9,036 nt of DNA from CAZRIE01 sp964600075 (GCA_964600075.1 CAZRIE010000146.1:1-9036); one strand, 5' to 3'; positions 1 through 6,737 are shown, counted from the stretch's first letter. Notes: generated by a model not told the origin, from the letters alone. Program-made: numbers and translations.

Positions 1-61
1 GAGCTGTGTGACCGTCAAGCATTAATTCAAAGCGATTTTTACCACCTTCTTTGTTTCTCAA
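1..61 (-). CDS. Small GNAT-like N-acetyltransferase, N-terminal fragment (cut by window edge)
   Basis: Only about 20 residues lie in the window, reading RNKEGGKNRFELMLDGHTA after the start. The pattern of charged residues, then RFEL, then an (L)DG(x)(T)A turn is what I know from the N-terminus of short YjdJ-type GNAT proteins (COG2388), which acetylate an unknown substrate with acetyl-CoA. No ATG is available: the frame is closed by TAG at 95-97, and the only usual start before the conserved part is TTG at 59-61. A GGAG on the minus strand (68-71) sits six bases upstream of it, which is unusual support in a genome that otherwise shows few such sites. The gene follows murA on the same strand after 63 bases, so it may be the last gene of that transcript. 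The catalytic part is outside the window, so the family call is by resemblance only. Confidence 0.5.
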   Translation of the reverse strand, partial: MRNKEGGKNRFELMLDGHTA

Positions 62-124
62 AGGTATCTCCGCGCAAAAATTTTCTTTGCCATTCTAGAC
101 GACGACCACTATTTGAAAAAGAAT

Positions 125-1432
125 CTACACTCTCGTAATCTTAGCACCAATAGCGCGAAGACGTGTATCGATATCTTGATACCCACGGTCTATCTGTTCG
201 ATATTGTGAATAGTTGAAGTACCTTTTGCAGAAAGTGCAGCAATCAATAGTGAGACCCCTGCCCGAATATCGGGTGATGTCATCGTGGTGGCCTTGAGCG
301 TAGATTTGAAATCATGGCCGATTACGGTAGCACGGTGCGGGTCACATAAAATTATTTTTGCGCCCATGTCCAGTAATTTATCTACAAAGAACAAGCGACT
401 TTCGAACATTTTTTGGTGGATGAGCACTTCACCCTTAGCCTGTGTAGATACAACTAGAATAATGCTTAGAAGATCAGGTGTAAGACCCGGCCAAGGGGCA
501 TCGGCAATGGTTAAAATAGAACCATCGATATAATTCTGTATTTGATAGCCATTGGTATGTTTAGGGATAAAAATATCATCGCCCCTGCGTTCTAATTTTA
601 TTCCTAGTTTCTGAAAAACGGTAGGAATCTGTCCTAAATCGTTCCAACTGACATTTTTGATGGTCAACTCACTTTTTGTCATAGCGGCCAGACCGATCCA
701 ACTTCCAATTTCTATCATATCTGGAAGCATGGTATGCTCAGTTCCTCCTAATTCATCTACACCTTCAATTTCAAGGAGGTTTGAACCGACTCCTGAAATT
801 TTTGCCCCCATTCGGTTAAGCATTTTACACAACTGTTGCAGATAGGGCTCACATGCCGCATTATAGATGGTCGTCTTTCCTTCGGCAAGCACGGCGGCCA
901 TAAGAATGTTTGCGGTACCGGTAACTGAAGCCTCATCGAGCAACATATACGTACCCTTGAGTTTTTTTGCTTCAACACCGTAGAAATATTCCTCTTTGTT
1001 GTATCTGAACTTTGCTCCAAGGTTTATAAAGCCTTCAAAATGGGTATCCAATCTTCTACGCCCTATCTTGTCACCACCTGGCTTAGGAATATAGCCTTTA
1101 CCAAATCGGGACAATAACGGACCAACGAGCATTATAGAACCCCTGAGCCCTCGACCGTCTTCTTTGAACTGATCTGACTGCAAATAATCAAGATTAACAT
1201 CGTCAGCCTTAAAAGTGTACGAGCCCTTTTTCTTTTTTTGGATTTTTACTCCCAAATTTTCCAAAAGAGAAATCAGTTTATTGACATCGACGATATCGGG
1301 AATGTTATGAATTGCTACTTTTTCTGCCGTGAGAAGTACTGCACAAAGAATCTGTAAGGCCTCATTTTTTGCGCCTTGTGGCGTTATTTCACCAGAGAGT
1401 TGGTGACCGCCTTCAATTTTAAAGGTACCCAT
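125..1432 (-). CDS. murA: UDP-N-acetylglucosamine 1-carboxyvinyltransferase MurA (Asp at the catalytic Cys position)
   Basis: MurA moves the enolpyruvyl group of phosphoenolpyruvate onto UDP-GlcNAc in the cytoplasm, the first committed step of peptidoglycan synthesis. At 435 residues it is slightly longer than E. coli MurA (419). Visible family residues are K22-N23 in GAKNEAL, the active-site loop with PGG(D)KIG at 118-124, R126, D320 in TPD, R346 in ESR, and R390 in DIRAG. The loop residue that is Cys115 in E. coli is Asp121 here (codon GAC at 1070-1072), the form known from Mycobacterium and Chlamydia that fosfomycin cannot alkylate. The frame is intact with ATG at 1432 and TAG at 125. It lies 15 bases after the DUF4290 gene, so the two are very probably cotranscribed. 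Product assignment is secure; drug insensitivity is inferred from the residue. Confidence 0.97.
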   Translation of the reverse strand: MGTFKIEGGHQLSGEITPQGAKNEALQILCAVLLTAEKVAIHNIPDIVDVNKLISLLENLGVKIQKKKKGSYTFKADDVNLDYLQSDQFKEDGRGLRGSIMLVGPLLSRFGKGYIPKPGGDKIGRRRLDTHFEGFINLGAKFRYNKEEYFYGVEAKKLKGTYMLLDEASVTGTANILMAAVLAEGKTTIYNAACEPYLQQLCKMLNRMGAKISGVGSNLLEIEGVDELGGTEHTMLPDMIEIGSWIGLAAMTKSELTIKNVSWNDLGQIPTVFQKLGIKLERRGDDIFIPKHTNGYQIQNYIDGSILTIADAPWPGLTPDLLSIILVVSTQAKGEVLIHQKMFESRLFFVDKLLDMGAKIILCDPHRATVIGHDFKSTLKATTMTSPDIRAGVSLLIAALSAKGTSTIHNIEQIDRGYQDIDTRLRAIGAKITRV

Positions 1433-1447
1433 GTAGGATGGAAAATA

Positions 1448-2098
1448 TTAGTATCGCTTTTTGCCGCGATTGTTGTTGTTTCGTTGGTTTTTTTTACCTG
1501 AATTGATACGCGTTGACTTTGCTATCCTATTTTTTAAGAATTGGCCACTATCTGTTAAGTTCTCGCCAGTAAGGTCAATTTGACCATCGCTCAATTCTAA
1601 AAGGTGCTTAAAAATAGCACTATCGTCCACCATATCTTTGTTCCAATTTAGGTAGCACTTTTTCATGTGGTTAGCGATAGCATATTCAAGTCCGTCACGC
1701 ATATCGCCTTTTTCCCATTCTACCGCAACATCTATCATACGCTTTATGTTATTACCATAAAAACGATATTTCGGAAAGTTTTGCGGATACTCCAAAGGTT
1801 CGGGACGCTGCCTCAAGACCTCTTTACTCATAATAGGGAAAGGTGACTTTACATCCAATTTAAAATCGGACATGATAAATAACTGATCCCAAAGCTTATG
1901 CTGAAAATCGGGCACATCCCGTAAATGGGGCTGTATATTTCCCATTACACTAATTATGGCCTGGGCAACTTTGTTTCTTTCTTCATCATCTTCAATGGAA
2001 ATTGCATGATCTACCATTTTCTGAAAATGACGGCCGTATTCGGGAATAATGAGCTTTGTTCGCTCCGTATTATATTCTATGTTCTCTACTAAGTTCAA
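1448..2098 (-). CDS. DUF4290 family protein with basic Asn-rich tail
   Basis: This 216-residue protein matches what I know of DUF4290 (PF14123), a family typical of Bacteroidota and of unknown function. It is predicted soluble, with no signal peptide or membrane segment. Residues 1-185 look like a compact, mostly helical domain with motifs YGRHFQKMVDHA (21-32), PDFQHKLWDQLF (63-74) and FYGNNIKRMID (113-123). Residues 189-216 change character: about 11 Lys/Arg and a run of Asn, ending RGKKRY, as in disordered RNA- or ribosome-binding tails. It is the first gene of an operon with murA 15 bases downstream, an order I recall from other Flavobacteriia. ATG at 2098 is followed directly by conserved-looking sequence, so I keep that start. 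A role linked to cell-wall synthesis is suggested only by the neighbour. Confidence 0.9.
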   Translation of the reverse strand: MNLVENIEYNTERTKLIIPEYGRHFQKMVDHAISIEDDEERNKVAQAIISVMGNIQPHLRDVPDFQHKLWDQLFIMSDFKLDVKSPFPIMSKEVLRQRPEPLEYPQNFPKYRFYGNNIKRMIDVAVEWEKGDMRDGLEYAIANHMKKCYLNWNKDMVDDSAIFKHLLELSDGQIDLTGENLTDSGQFLKNRIAKSTRINSGKKNQRNNNNRGKKRY

Positions 2099-2206
2099 AT
2101 TGAAAAATTTTGCTTAAAAATTATGAGGAAGTGTTCTTATAACGCCTGCAAATTAAGAAAATTATGCCTCAAATACTATTTTATGGCCGTACCATCCCTT
2201 TAAAGA

Positions 2207-2237
2207 CAAAAATACAATTGAATTTAATTGTGGTCAA
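2207..2237 (-). promoter_or_regulatory. Bacteroidota-type promoter for the DUF4290-murA operon
   Basis: On the minus strand TTG (2235-2237) is followed after exactly 20 bases by TATTTTTG (2207-2214), matching the Bacteroidota sigma factor consensus TTG-N19/20-TAnnTTTG. Transcription would start near 2200, giving a leader of about 100 bases before the DUF4290 ATG. The spacer contains a short inverted repeat (CAATT 2215-2219 and AATTG 2226-2230), which could be an operator or simply AT-rich sequence. Confidence 0.55.
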
Positions 2238-2370
2238 TTCAGATAAATCACGACAAATGGATACCGTTTACTGTAAATAAAAACAAATTTATAAACCTTT
2301 TTTGAGCTCGATAATTCTCTTAAGCTTGATTTTTTTTCTTCTCACTCCATTTGTCAACTACTATATTTTA

Positions 2371-2658
2371 CTATAGTGAAATCACGCCCTCTACCTTACC
2401 GACTTCTTTGTACTTTTCTATCACCTCATCAGGGTTTTTCAAGTTCACGGTAATAGATAAGCTGGTATACTTTCCTTTTTTCGATTGTTTCGATTCGATT
2501 ACAGCCCCAGTATTATCAAAGATTTTGTGGATTTGACCCGTTTTATCAGGATCAGTCTCTACGATAAACTTATAAAGATAATTGGAAGGCCAGACCGTGC
2601 TTTCCTTTAATTGTTCTCGTAACCGCTCGTAAAATTCTTCGGAATTTTCCTTACCCAT
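2371..2658 (-). CDS. DUF493 (YbeD-like) family protein
   Basis: A 95-residue soluble protein of the DUF493 family (PF04359), close in size to E. coli YbeD (87). The family has a small ACT-like fold and may be regulatory, but its function is not established. Recognisable features are the central WPSNYLYKFIV strand (23-33), which corresponds to the (F/W)P..(Y/F).(Y)K segment of the family, a charged N-terminal helix (5-18), the strand TSLSITVNL (65-73), and a helix then strand ending in GVISL. The start is ATG at 2658. It diverges from the ATPase-recQ-fmt cluster and is followed by a 272-base gap before DUF4290, so it is probably transcribed separately. A TACCTTTG box lies just upstream. Confidence 0.88.
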   Translation of the reverse strand: MGKENSEEFYERLREQLKESTVWPSNYLYKFIVETDPDKTGQIHKIFDNTGAVIESKQSKKGKYTSLSITVNLKNPDEVIEKYKEVGKVEGVISL

Positions 2659-2672
2659 AAAAACGTTTTATA

Positions 2673-2680
2673 CAAAGGTA
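2673..2680 (-). promoter_or_regulatory. Possible -7 box for the DUF493 gene
   Basis: TACCTTTG on the minus strand fits TAnnTTTG exactly and ends 14 bases before the ATG, implying a very short leader. No TTG lies at the usual 19-21 bases upstream; the nearest is only 12 bases away, so this is a partial match. Confidence 0.3.
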
Positions 2681-2745
2681 AGAGTTAGTAACCAATTTTA
2701 AAATCCTTGGAGAATGATTACTTTTACAACCGTAATTTAGTCCTA

Positions 2746-3309
2746 TTGAGTCCTAAAAAAGTAGTTATCACGGGTGGCCCGAGTACCGGGAAAACTTCGG
2801 TCATAAAAAATCTTGAAAAAAAGGGATATGCCTGCGTACATGAGTTTATACGGACTATGACCTCGTTCGAAAAAAGCGGTGAAAATGCCGGTACTTTCAA
2901 AACTAACCCAATTGTGTCGGTCAAAGATCCAAAAAAATTCAACCAACAACTTTTAGCTGGCCGCATCGAACAATTTACAACTGCACCTGATATGGCCACA
3001 AACGTAATCTTCTTCGACCGGGGAATTCCTGATGTACATGCTTATATGGATTGCTTCGGGCAAAATTATGATAAGGATTTCGAGCTCCCTGGTTACACTT
3101 ACAGGTACAATCACATTCTTCTCATGCCACCTTGGCGGGAGATACACACAGTCGATAGCGAACGCTTTGAATCTTTTGAAGAAGCGATTCGTGTATACGA
3201 GTATTTGGAGGGGGCTTATAAAAATTTTGGTTACTCGGTTACGTTAGTACCAAAAGGAAGTGTAGAAGAACGTACTACCTTTATTCTAAACCATTTAGAA
3301 CTAAACTGA
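2746..3309 (+). CDS. NadR-like AAA P-loop ATPase/kinase (AAA_28), probable TTG start
   Basis: A soluble P-loop protein of about 187 residues resembling the AAA_28 group (PF13521), which also includes the kinase domain of NadR; the substrate is unknown. The strand KKVVIT leads into the Walker A motif GGPSTGKT (residues 10-17), followed by a helix; FFDRG (89-93) is the Walker B-like strand and DR(G) motif; two arginines in the WRE...ERF region (131 and 140) resemble the lid of small nucleotide kinases. There is no ATG in frame. TTG at 2746 gives MSPKKVVITGGP, with the P-loop as close to the N-terminus as is usual; TTG at 2707 would add 13 residues. The frame closes upstream at TAA 2689-2691. 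The stop TGA overlaps the recQ ATG by one base, so the two are translationally coupled. Biological role unknown. Confidence 0.85.
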   Translation: MSPKKVVITGGPSTGKTSVIKNLEKKGYACVHEFIRTMTSFEKSGENAGTFKTNPIVSVKDPKKFNQQLLAGRIEQFTTAPDMATNVIFFDRGIPDVHAYMDCFGQNYDKDFELPGYTYRYNHILLMPPWREIHTVDSERFESFEEAIRVYEYLEGAYKNFGYSVTLVPKGSVEERTTFILNHLELN

Positions 3310-5207
3310 TGCCAAAAGACCCAATATCCATCTTACGGAAATATTGGGGCTTTTCAAGTTTTAAAGGCTCCCAGAAAAAAATTATCGATGCCATTTTGAG
3401 CCAAAACGATGTATTGGCCCTATTGCCGACCGGTGGTGGAAAATCGGCCTGCTTTCAAGTACCCACTTTGGCTCAAGATGGTCTCTGTATCGTGGTATCT
3501 CCCCTGATAGCCTTAATTCACGATCAGGTCAATAACCTGAGGGAAAAAGGAATAAAGGCTATCGCCTTGACGGGTGGCATTCCTTTTAACGAACTTATCG
3601 ATCTGCTCGATAACTGCCTCTACGGAAACTATAAGTTTCTATATCTATCTCCTGAACGGCTTCAACAGGAAATGGTGCAAGATAAAATTCGGCAAATGGA
3701 CGTAAATCTCATCGCTATCGACGAGGCGCACTGTATTTCGCAATGGGGCCACGATTTTAGACCGGCCTATTTAGAATGTGCCAAGTTGAGAGATCTCTTA
3801 CCCGAAACTCCTATCATCGCACTTACGGCCACAGCAACTGATAAAGTGGCTGCCGATATCGTGAACAATCTAAGGTTCAACAATCCTATAGTAATCAAAG
3901 ATTCCTTTTCTAGGGATAATATCGCTTTCAAGGTTTTATGGGAAGAAGACAAACGGTATCGATTGAAACAGTTGTGCCTTCAAACCGATAAAAGTGCTAT
4001 TGTTTATGTGCGCACGCGCAGATCTACACAAGAGTTGGCACAGTTTCTAAATGCGAATGGCTGCAGGGCAGCTTATTTTCATGGCGGAATTTCAAAAAAA
4101 GAAAAACAGAAAAAATTAGATCTTTGGTTGAAGAACAAAGTTCAGATTATGGTGGCGACAAATGCTTTTGGCATGGGTGTCGATAAGGCCGATGTTCAGT
4201 TAGTTGTACACTATCAAATACCAGACTGTATCGAGAATTATTTTCAGGAAGCCGGTAGGGCCGGTAGAGACGGGAAACCGGCTGAAGCTATCCTACTAAC
4301 CAGCAGATCGGACGAAAGTCAATTGAAGAAGCGGTTTTTGGGAGTACTGCCCGATACAGATTTCTTAAAGAAAGTATATCATAAACTTAATAATTACTTT
4401 CAAATCTCCTATGGGGAAGGTGCTGACGAGAACTTTCAGTTCCATTTTAACGATTTCATATCGGCCTATGGTTTAAACTCTTTTTTATCATATAATGCTT
4501 TGAAGGTTTTAGATCAATATTCCGTTATCGCATTGTCAGAATCTTTTTCTAAAAAGACAATGGTTCAGTTTCTTTCCAGTAAACAACAAATCTTTGATTA
4601 TCTCGAGAAGAATAGTAATTCTGCAGGTATTGTACAAAATATATTAAGAACGTATGGTGGTATTTTCGATTTTGAAACGAAAATCAATACTGCTCTTATT
4701 TCAAAAAAAACGAATGTTACCGAACAATACGTACTTAAGGTTTTAGACCAACTTCAAAAAGATGAAATAATAGCCTATCAATCGCAACCAAGCGATCTGG
4801 AAATTACGTTTCTAGTACCCAGGGAAGATGAGAGAACCATAAACGTTTTTGCCAAAAAAGTTGAGGAACTGAACCAGGTCAAAATCGATAAGTTGGCACA
4901 AATGCTAAATTATATAAATACGGACAATCGCTGTAGAAGCAAACAAATATTGAAATATTTTGGAGAAAAGAATGTCAAAGATTGTGGTATTTGCGATGTT
5001 TGCCTTCGAAACTCCAGCATCGGTGCAGTTGATTTCACTTTTATTTCAGGGGAAATATTAGGCCTTTTGAAAAATAAGCCGCAGACCTCAAGAGCATTGA
5101 TAAGCATTCTTGATTATAATGACCATACCATTTTGGAAATCTTACAATCTATGCTTGAAAATGGACAGATTTGCATCAATACTAAAAACGAATATGAAAA
5201 AAAATAA
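3309..5207 (+). CDS. recQ: RecQ-family ATP-dependent DNA helicase with C-terminal zinc site
   Basis: A 632-residue superfamily 2 helicase that unwinds DNA 3' to 5' in recombination and repair. Visible motifs: FKGSQ (18-22, motif 0), LLPTGGGKSA (38-47, Walker A, K45), VSPLIALIHDQ (63-73), AIDEAHCISQWGHDFRP (136-152, DEAH and the aromatic-rich loop), ALTATA (171-176), YFHGGIS (256-262), NAFGMGVDK (285-293), and QEAGRAGRDG (313-322). Four cysteines (542, 559, 562, 565) around KYFGE form the RecQ zinc site. In E. coli RecQ this site comes directly after the helicase lobes and is followed by winged-helix and HRDC domains; here about 195 residues separate them and no HRDC follows. That layout is, to my knowledge, one of the RecQ types common in Bacteroidota. 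ATG at 3309 overlaps the previous stop. fmt follows after 32 bases. Confidence 0.95.
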   Translation: MPKDPISILRKYWGFSSFKGSQKKIIDAILSQNDVLALLPTGGGKSACFQVPTLAQDGLCIVVSPLIALIHDQVNNLREKGIKAIALTGGIPFNELIDLLDNCLYGNYKFLYLSPERLQQEMVQDKIRQMDVNLIAIDEAHCISQWGHDFRPAYLECAKLRDLLPETPIIALTATATDKVAADIVNNLRFNNPIVIKDSFSRDNIAFKVLWEEDKRYRLKQLCLQTDKSAIVYVRTRRSTQELAQFLNANGCRAAYFHGGISKKEKQKKLDLWLKNKVQIMVATNAFGMGVDKADVQLVVHYQIPDCIENYFQEAGRAGRDGKPAEAILLTSRSDESQLKKRFLGVLPDTDFLKKVYHKLNNYFQISYGEGADENFQFHFNDFISAYGLNSFLSYNALKVLDQYSVIALSESFSKKTMVQFLSSKQQIFDYLEKNSNSAGIVQNILRTYGGIFDFETKINTALISKKTNVTEQYVLKVLDQLQKDEIIAYQSQPSDLEITFLVPREDERTINVFAKKVEELNQVKIDKLAQMLNYINTDNRCRSKQILKYFGEKNVKDCGICDVCLRNSSIGAVDFTFISGEILGLLKNKPQTSRALISILDYNDHTILEILQSMLENGQICINTKNEYEKK

Positions 5208-5239
5208 AATTCAACGACCAATAACACCGTATTAAACAA

Positions 5240-6187
5240 ATGAGAGATTTACGAATCGTTTTTATGGGTACGCCCGAATTTGCTGCTAAGACTTTGGCCC
5301 TATTAGTCGAAGAAAGCTATACTATAGTTGGTGTTATCACCGCTCCTGACAGGCCTGCTGGAAGGGGAAGAAAACTGCAACAGTCTGACGTTAAAAAATA
5401 TGCCATGGCACATAATCTCCATGTGCTACAACCGACCAATCTAAAAAACGAAACTTTTTTGGAAGAGTTAAAAGCACTCAATGCCAATCTGCAAATCGTG
5501 GTAGCCTTTAGAATGTTGCCAAGAGCGGTTTGGGTAATGCCTGAATACGGCACTTTTAATCTACACGCCTCGCTGCTTCCCGATTACCGTGGAGCCGCTC
5601 CTATAAATTGGGCTCTCATCAATGGGGAAACCGAGACAGGTGCAACCACGTTTTTTATTGACGATAAAATCGACACCGGAGAAATCATTCTTCAAGAAAG
5701 AATTGATATTGATGCAGGTGATGATGCCGGTACGCTTCACGACAAGTTAATGAATCTTGGGGCGCGATTAGTATTAAAAACGGCCCAAGCTATTCAAATG
5801 GCTACGGTCAAAACTAAAGAACAGTCGAGCGGCAAGCATCTGAAAGAAGCACATAAAATACATAAGGAAACCTGTAAAATCGATTGGAATCAATCAATTG
5901 CAACCATACAAAATCATATCAGAGGGCTAAGCCCCTACCCTACTTCTTGGACAACCTTAGTCAATGGAACAGAAGAAATTTTTATCAAAATTTATAAATC
6001 ATCTATAGAAGAAGTGGACCATAAGCTCGAAAACGGCACATTACTTTGTACCAAGAAAGAGCTAAAAGTAGCTGCCGAAAACGGTTATATAAAGCTCTTG
6101 GAAATACAGTTACCGGGTAAGCGAAAAATGAAAATCCAAGACGTTTTGAACGGTCTCCAAATAAAAAATAATGCGCACATGTTGTAA
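5240..6187 (+). CDS. fmt: Methionyl-tRNA formyltransferase Fmt
   Basis: Fmt transfers a formyl group from 10-formyltetrahydrofolate to the methionine of initiator Met-tRNA in the cytoplasm. At 315 residues it has the same length as the E. coli enzyme. The N-terminal Rossmann domain starts RIVFMGTPEFA (5-15) and has the PDRPAGRGRK loop (36-45) that contacts the tRNA acceptor. The catalytic triad is visible as N107 and H109 in NLHASLLPDYRGAAPI and D145 in IDTGEI. The C-terminal OB-fold domain spans roughly 205-315, with IRGLSPYPTSWT just before the barrel. ATG at 5240 begins a normal MRDLRIVFMG start; the only upstream signal is an A-rich tract. It is probably transcribed with recQ. No clear terminator follows; a 5-base stem (6188-6192 with 6203-6207) has no T-tract. 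Confidence 0.97.
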   Translation: MRDLRIVFMGTPEFAAKTLALLVEESYTIVGVITAPDRPAGRGRKLQQSDVKKYAMAHNLHVLQPTNLKNETFLEELKALNANLQIVVAFRMLPRAVWVMPEYGTFNLHASLLPDYRGAAPINWALINGETETGATTFFIDDKIDTGEIILQERIDIDAGDDAGTLHDKLMNLGARLVLKTAQAIQMATVKTKEQSSGKHLKEAHKIHKETCKIDWNQSIATIQNHIRGLSPYPTSWTTLVNGTEEIFIKIYKSSIEEVDHKLENGTLLCTKKELKVAAENGYIKLLEIQLPGKRKMKIQDVLNGLQIKNNAHML

Positions 6188-6224
6188 AGCCCCGTTATCA
6201 TTGGGCTGCGAGAAACGTAAAAAA

Positions 6225-6264
6225 ACCCCTACTTTATCAACAAACACCCCGAGTTATCAACAAA
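6225..6264 (+). repeat. Two tandem copies of a ~20-base unit (ACCCC-n3/4-TTATCAACAAA) upstream of the HU promoter
   Basis: ACCCC at 6225-6229 and 6246-6250 is each followed after 4 or 3 bases by TTATCAACAAA, at 6234-6244 and 6254-6264. The two 11-base cores are identical and 20 bases apart, about two helical turns, so bound proteins would lie on one face. TTATCAACA differs from the DnaA box TTATCCACA at one base. A third ACCCC (6276-6280) has no core after it. The pair ends 24 bases before the -33 element of the HU promoter, which suggests an operator or activator site. Confidence 0.5.
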
Positions 6265-6288
6265 AAGCCTGATTTACCCCTGTTTTAC

Positions 6289-6318
6289 TTGTGTTCACCG
6301 TATTTCCGTATAAATTTG
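6289..6318 (+). promoter_or_regulatory. Bacteroidota-type promoter of the HU gene
   Basis: TTG (6289-6291), a 19-base spacer, and TAAATTTG (6311-6318) match the Bacteroidota consensus in both elements and spacing. The start of transcription should fall near 6324, giving a leader of about 40 bases that is almost only A and T and has no Shine-Dalgarno site, as is typical for strongly translated flavobacterial genes. Confidence 0.72.
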
Positions 6319-6363
6319 TTTGACAGTTTAAATTATAATAACAACAATTAATTTAATTACATT

Positions 6364-6636
6364 ATGAACAAAACAGAATTAATCGATGCAATGGCAGCAG
6401 ATGCCGGCATCACAAAAGCCGCGGCAAAAAAATCATTGGAATCTTTCTTGGGCAACGTTGAAGGATCACTAAAGGCCGGTAATCGTGTATCGTTAGTAGG
6501 TTTCGGATCATGGTCCGTATCTAAAAGAAACGCAAGAGAAGGAAGAAACCCTTCTACTGGAAAAACAATCCAGATTGCAGCCAAGAATGTTGTAAAATTC
6601 AAAGCAGGTTCCGATTTGGCAGGTTCGGTAAACTAG
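6364..6636 (+). CDS. hup: HU family DNA-binding protein
   Basis: A 90-residue histone-like protein, the standard HU length, which binds and bends DNA as a dimer and shapes the nucleoid. The N-terminal helices (3-38) begin MNKTELIDAMAADAGITKA; GFGSWSV (46-52) is the conserved turn into the beta arms; and the arm tip carries R61-N62-P63, with the proline that inserts between base pairs. The C-terminus ends in FKAGSDLAGSVN. It has its own promoter and a strong terminator, so it is a single-gene transcript despite following fmt on the same strand. The start is ATG at 6364. HU cannot be separated from IHF-like paralogues with certainty from sequence alone, but the length and motif favour HU. Confidence 0.96.
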   Translation: MNKTELIDAMAADAGITKAAAKKSLESFLGNVEGSLKAGNRVSLVGFGSWSVSKRNAREGRNPSTGKTIQIAAKNVVKFKAGSDLAGSVN

Positions 6637-6663
6637 TCTTTCTATTTTTTATATTTAAAATTT

Positions 6664-6695
6664 AAAGGTGTTCTCTCTAAGAGGGCACCTTTTTT
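6664..6695 (+). terminator. Rho-independent terminator of the HU gene
   Basis: AAAGGTGTTCTC (6664-6675) pairs over 12 positions, two of them G-U, with GAGGGCACCTTT (6681-6692) across a five-base loop, and is followed by an unbroken T-run to 6695. It lies 27 bases after the HU stop and insulates yqgE from HU transcription. Confidence 0.85.
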
Positions 6696-6707
6696 GTTGA
6701 AACGTAT

Positions 6708-6737
6708 TTGGTTTTTATAAGAATTGTCTTATTTTAG
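6708..6737 (+). promoter_or_regulatory. Probable promoter of yqgE
   Basis: TTG (6708-6710), a 19-base spacer and TATTTTAG (6730-6737) match the Bacteroidota consensus except for one base in the -7 box. It lies just beyond the HU terminator, where a new promoter is needed for yqgE; the leader would be about 37 bases. Confidence 0.42.

Noticed and set aside
2123..2203. 26-codon plus-strand ORF, rich in Cys and Lys, opposite the DUF4290 leader
   Set aside because: Short, no promoter or ribosome site, and it lies inside the predicted leader of the opposite strand; most likely chance.
2360..2377. Inverted repeat ACTATA / TATAGT at the DUF493 stop codon
   Set aside because: Only six A/T-rich pairs with no T-tract on either strand; too weak for a terminator.
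2719..2726. TACTTTTA as a possible -7 box for the ATPase-recQ-fmt cluster
   Set aside because: One base off consensus and no TTG at 19-21 bases upstream; I could not locate this promoter with any confidence.
6188..6207. AGCCC / GGGCT stem after the fmt stop
   Set aside because: Five pairs, nine or more loop bases and an A-run rather than a T-run downstream; not a credible terminator.
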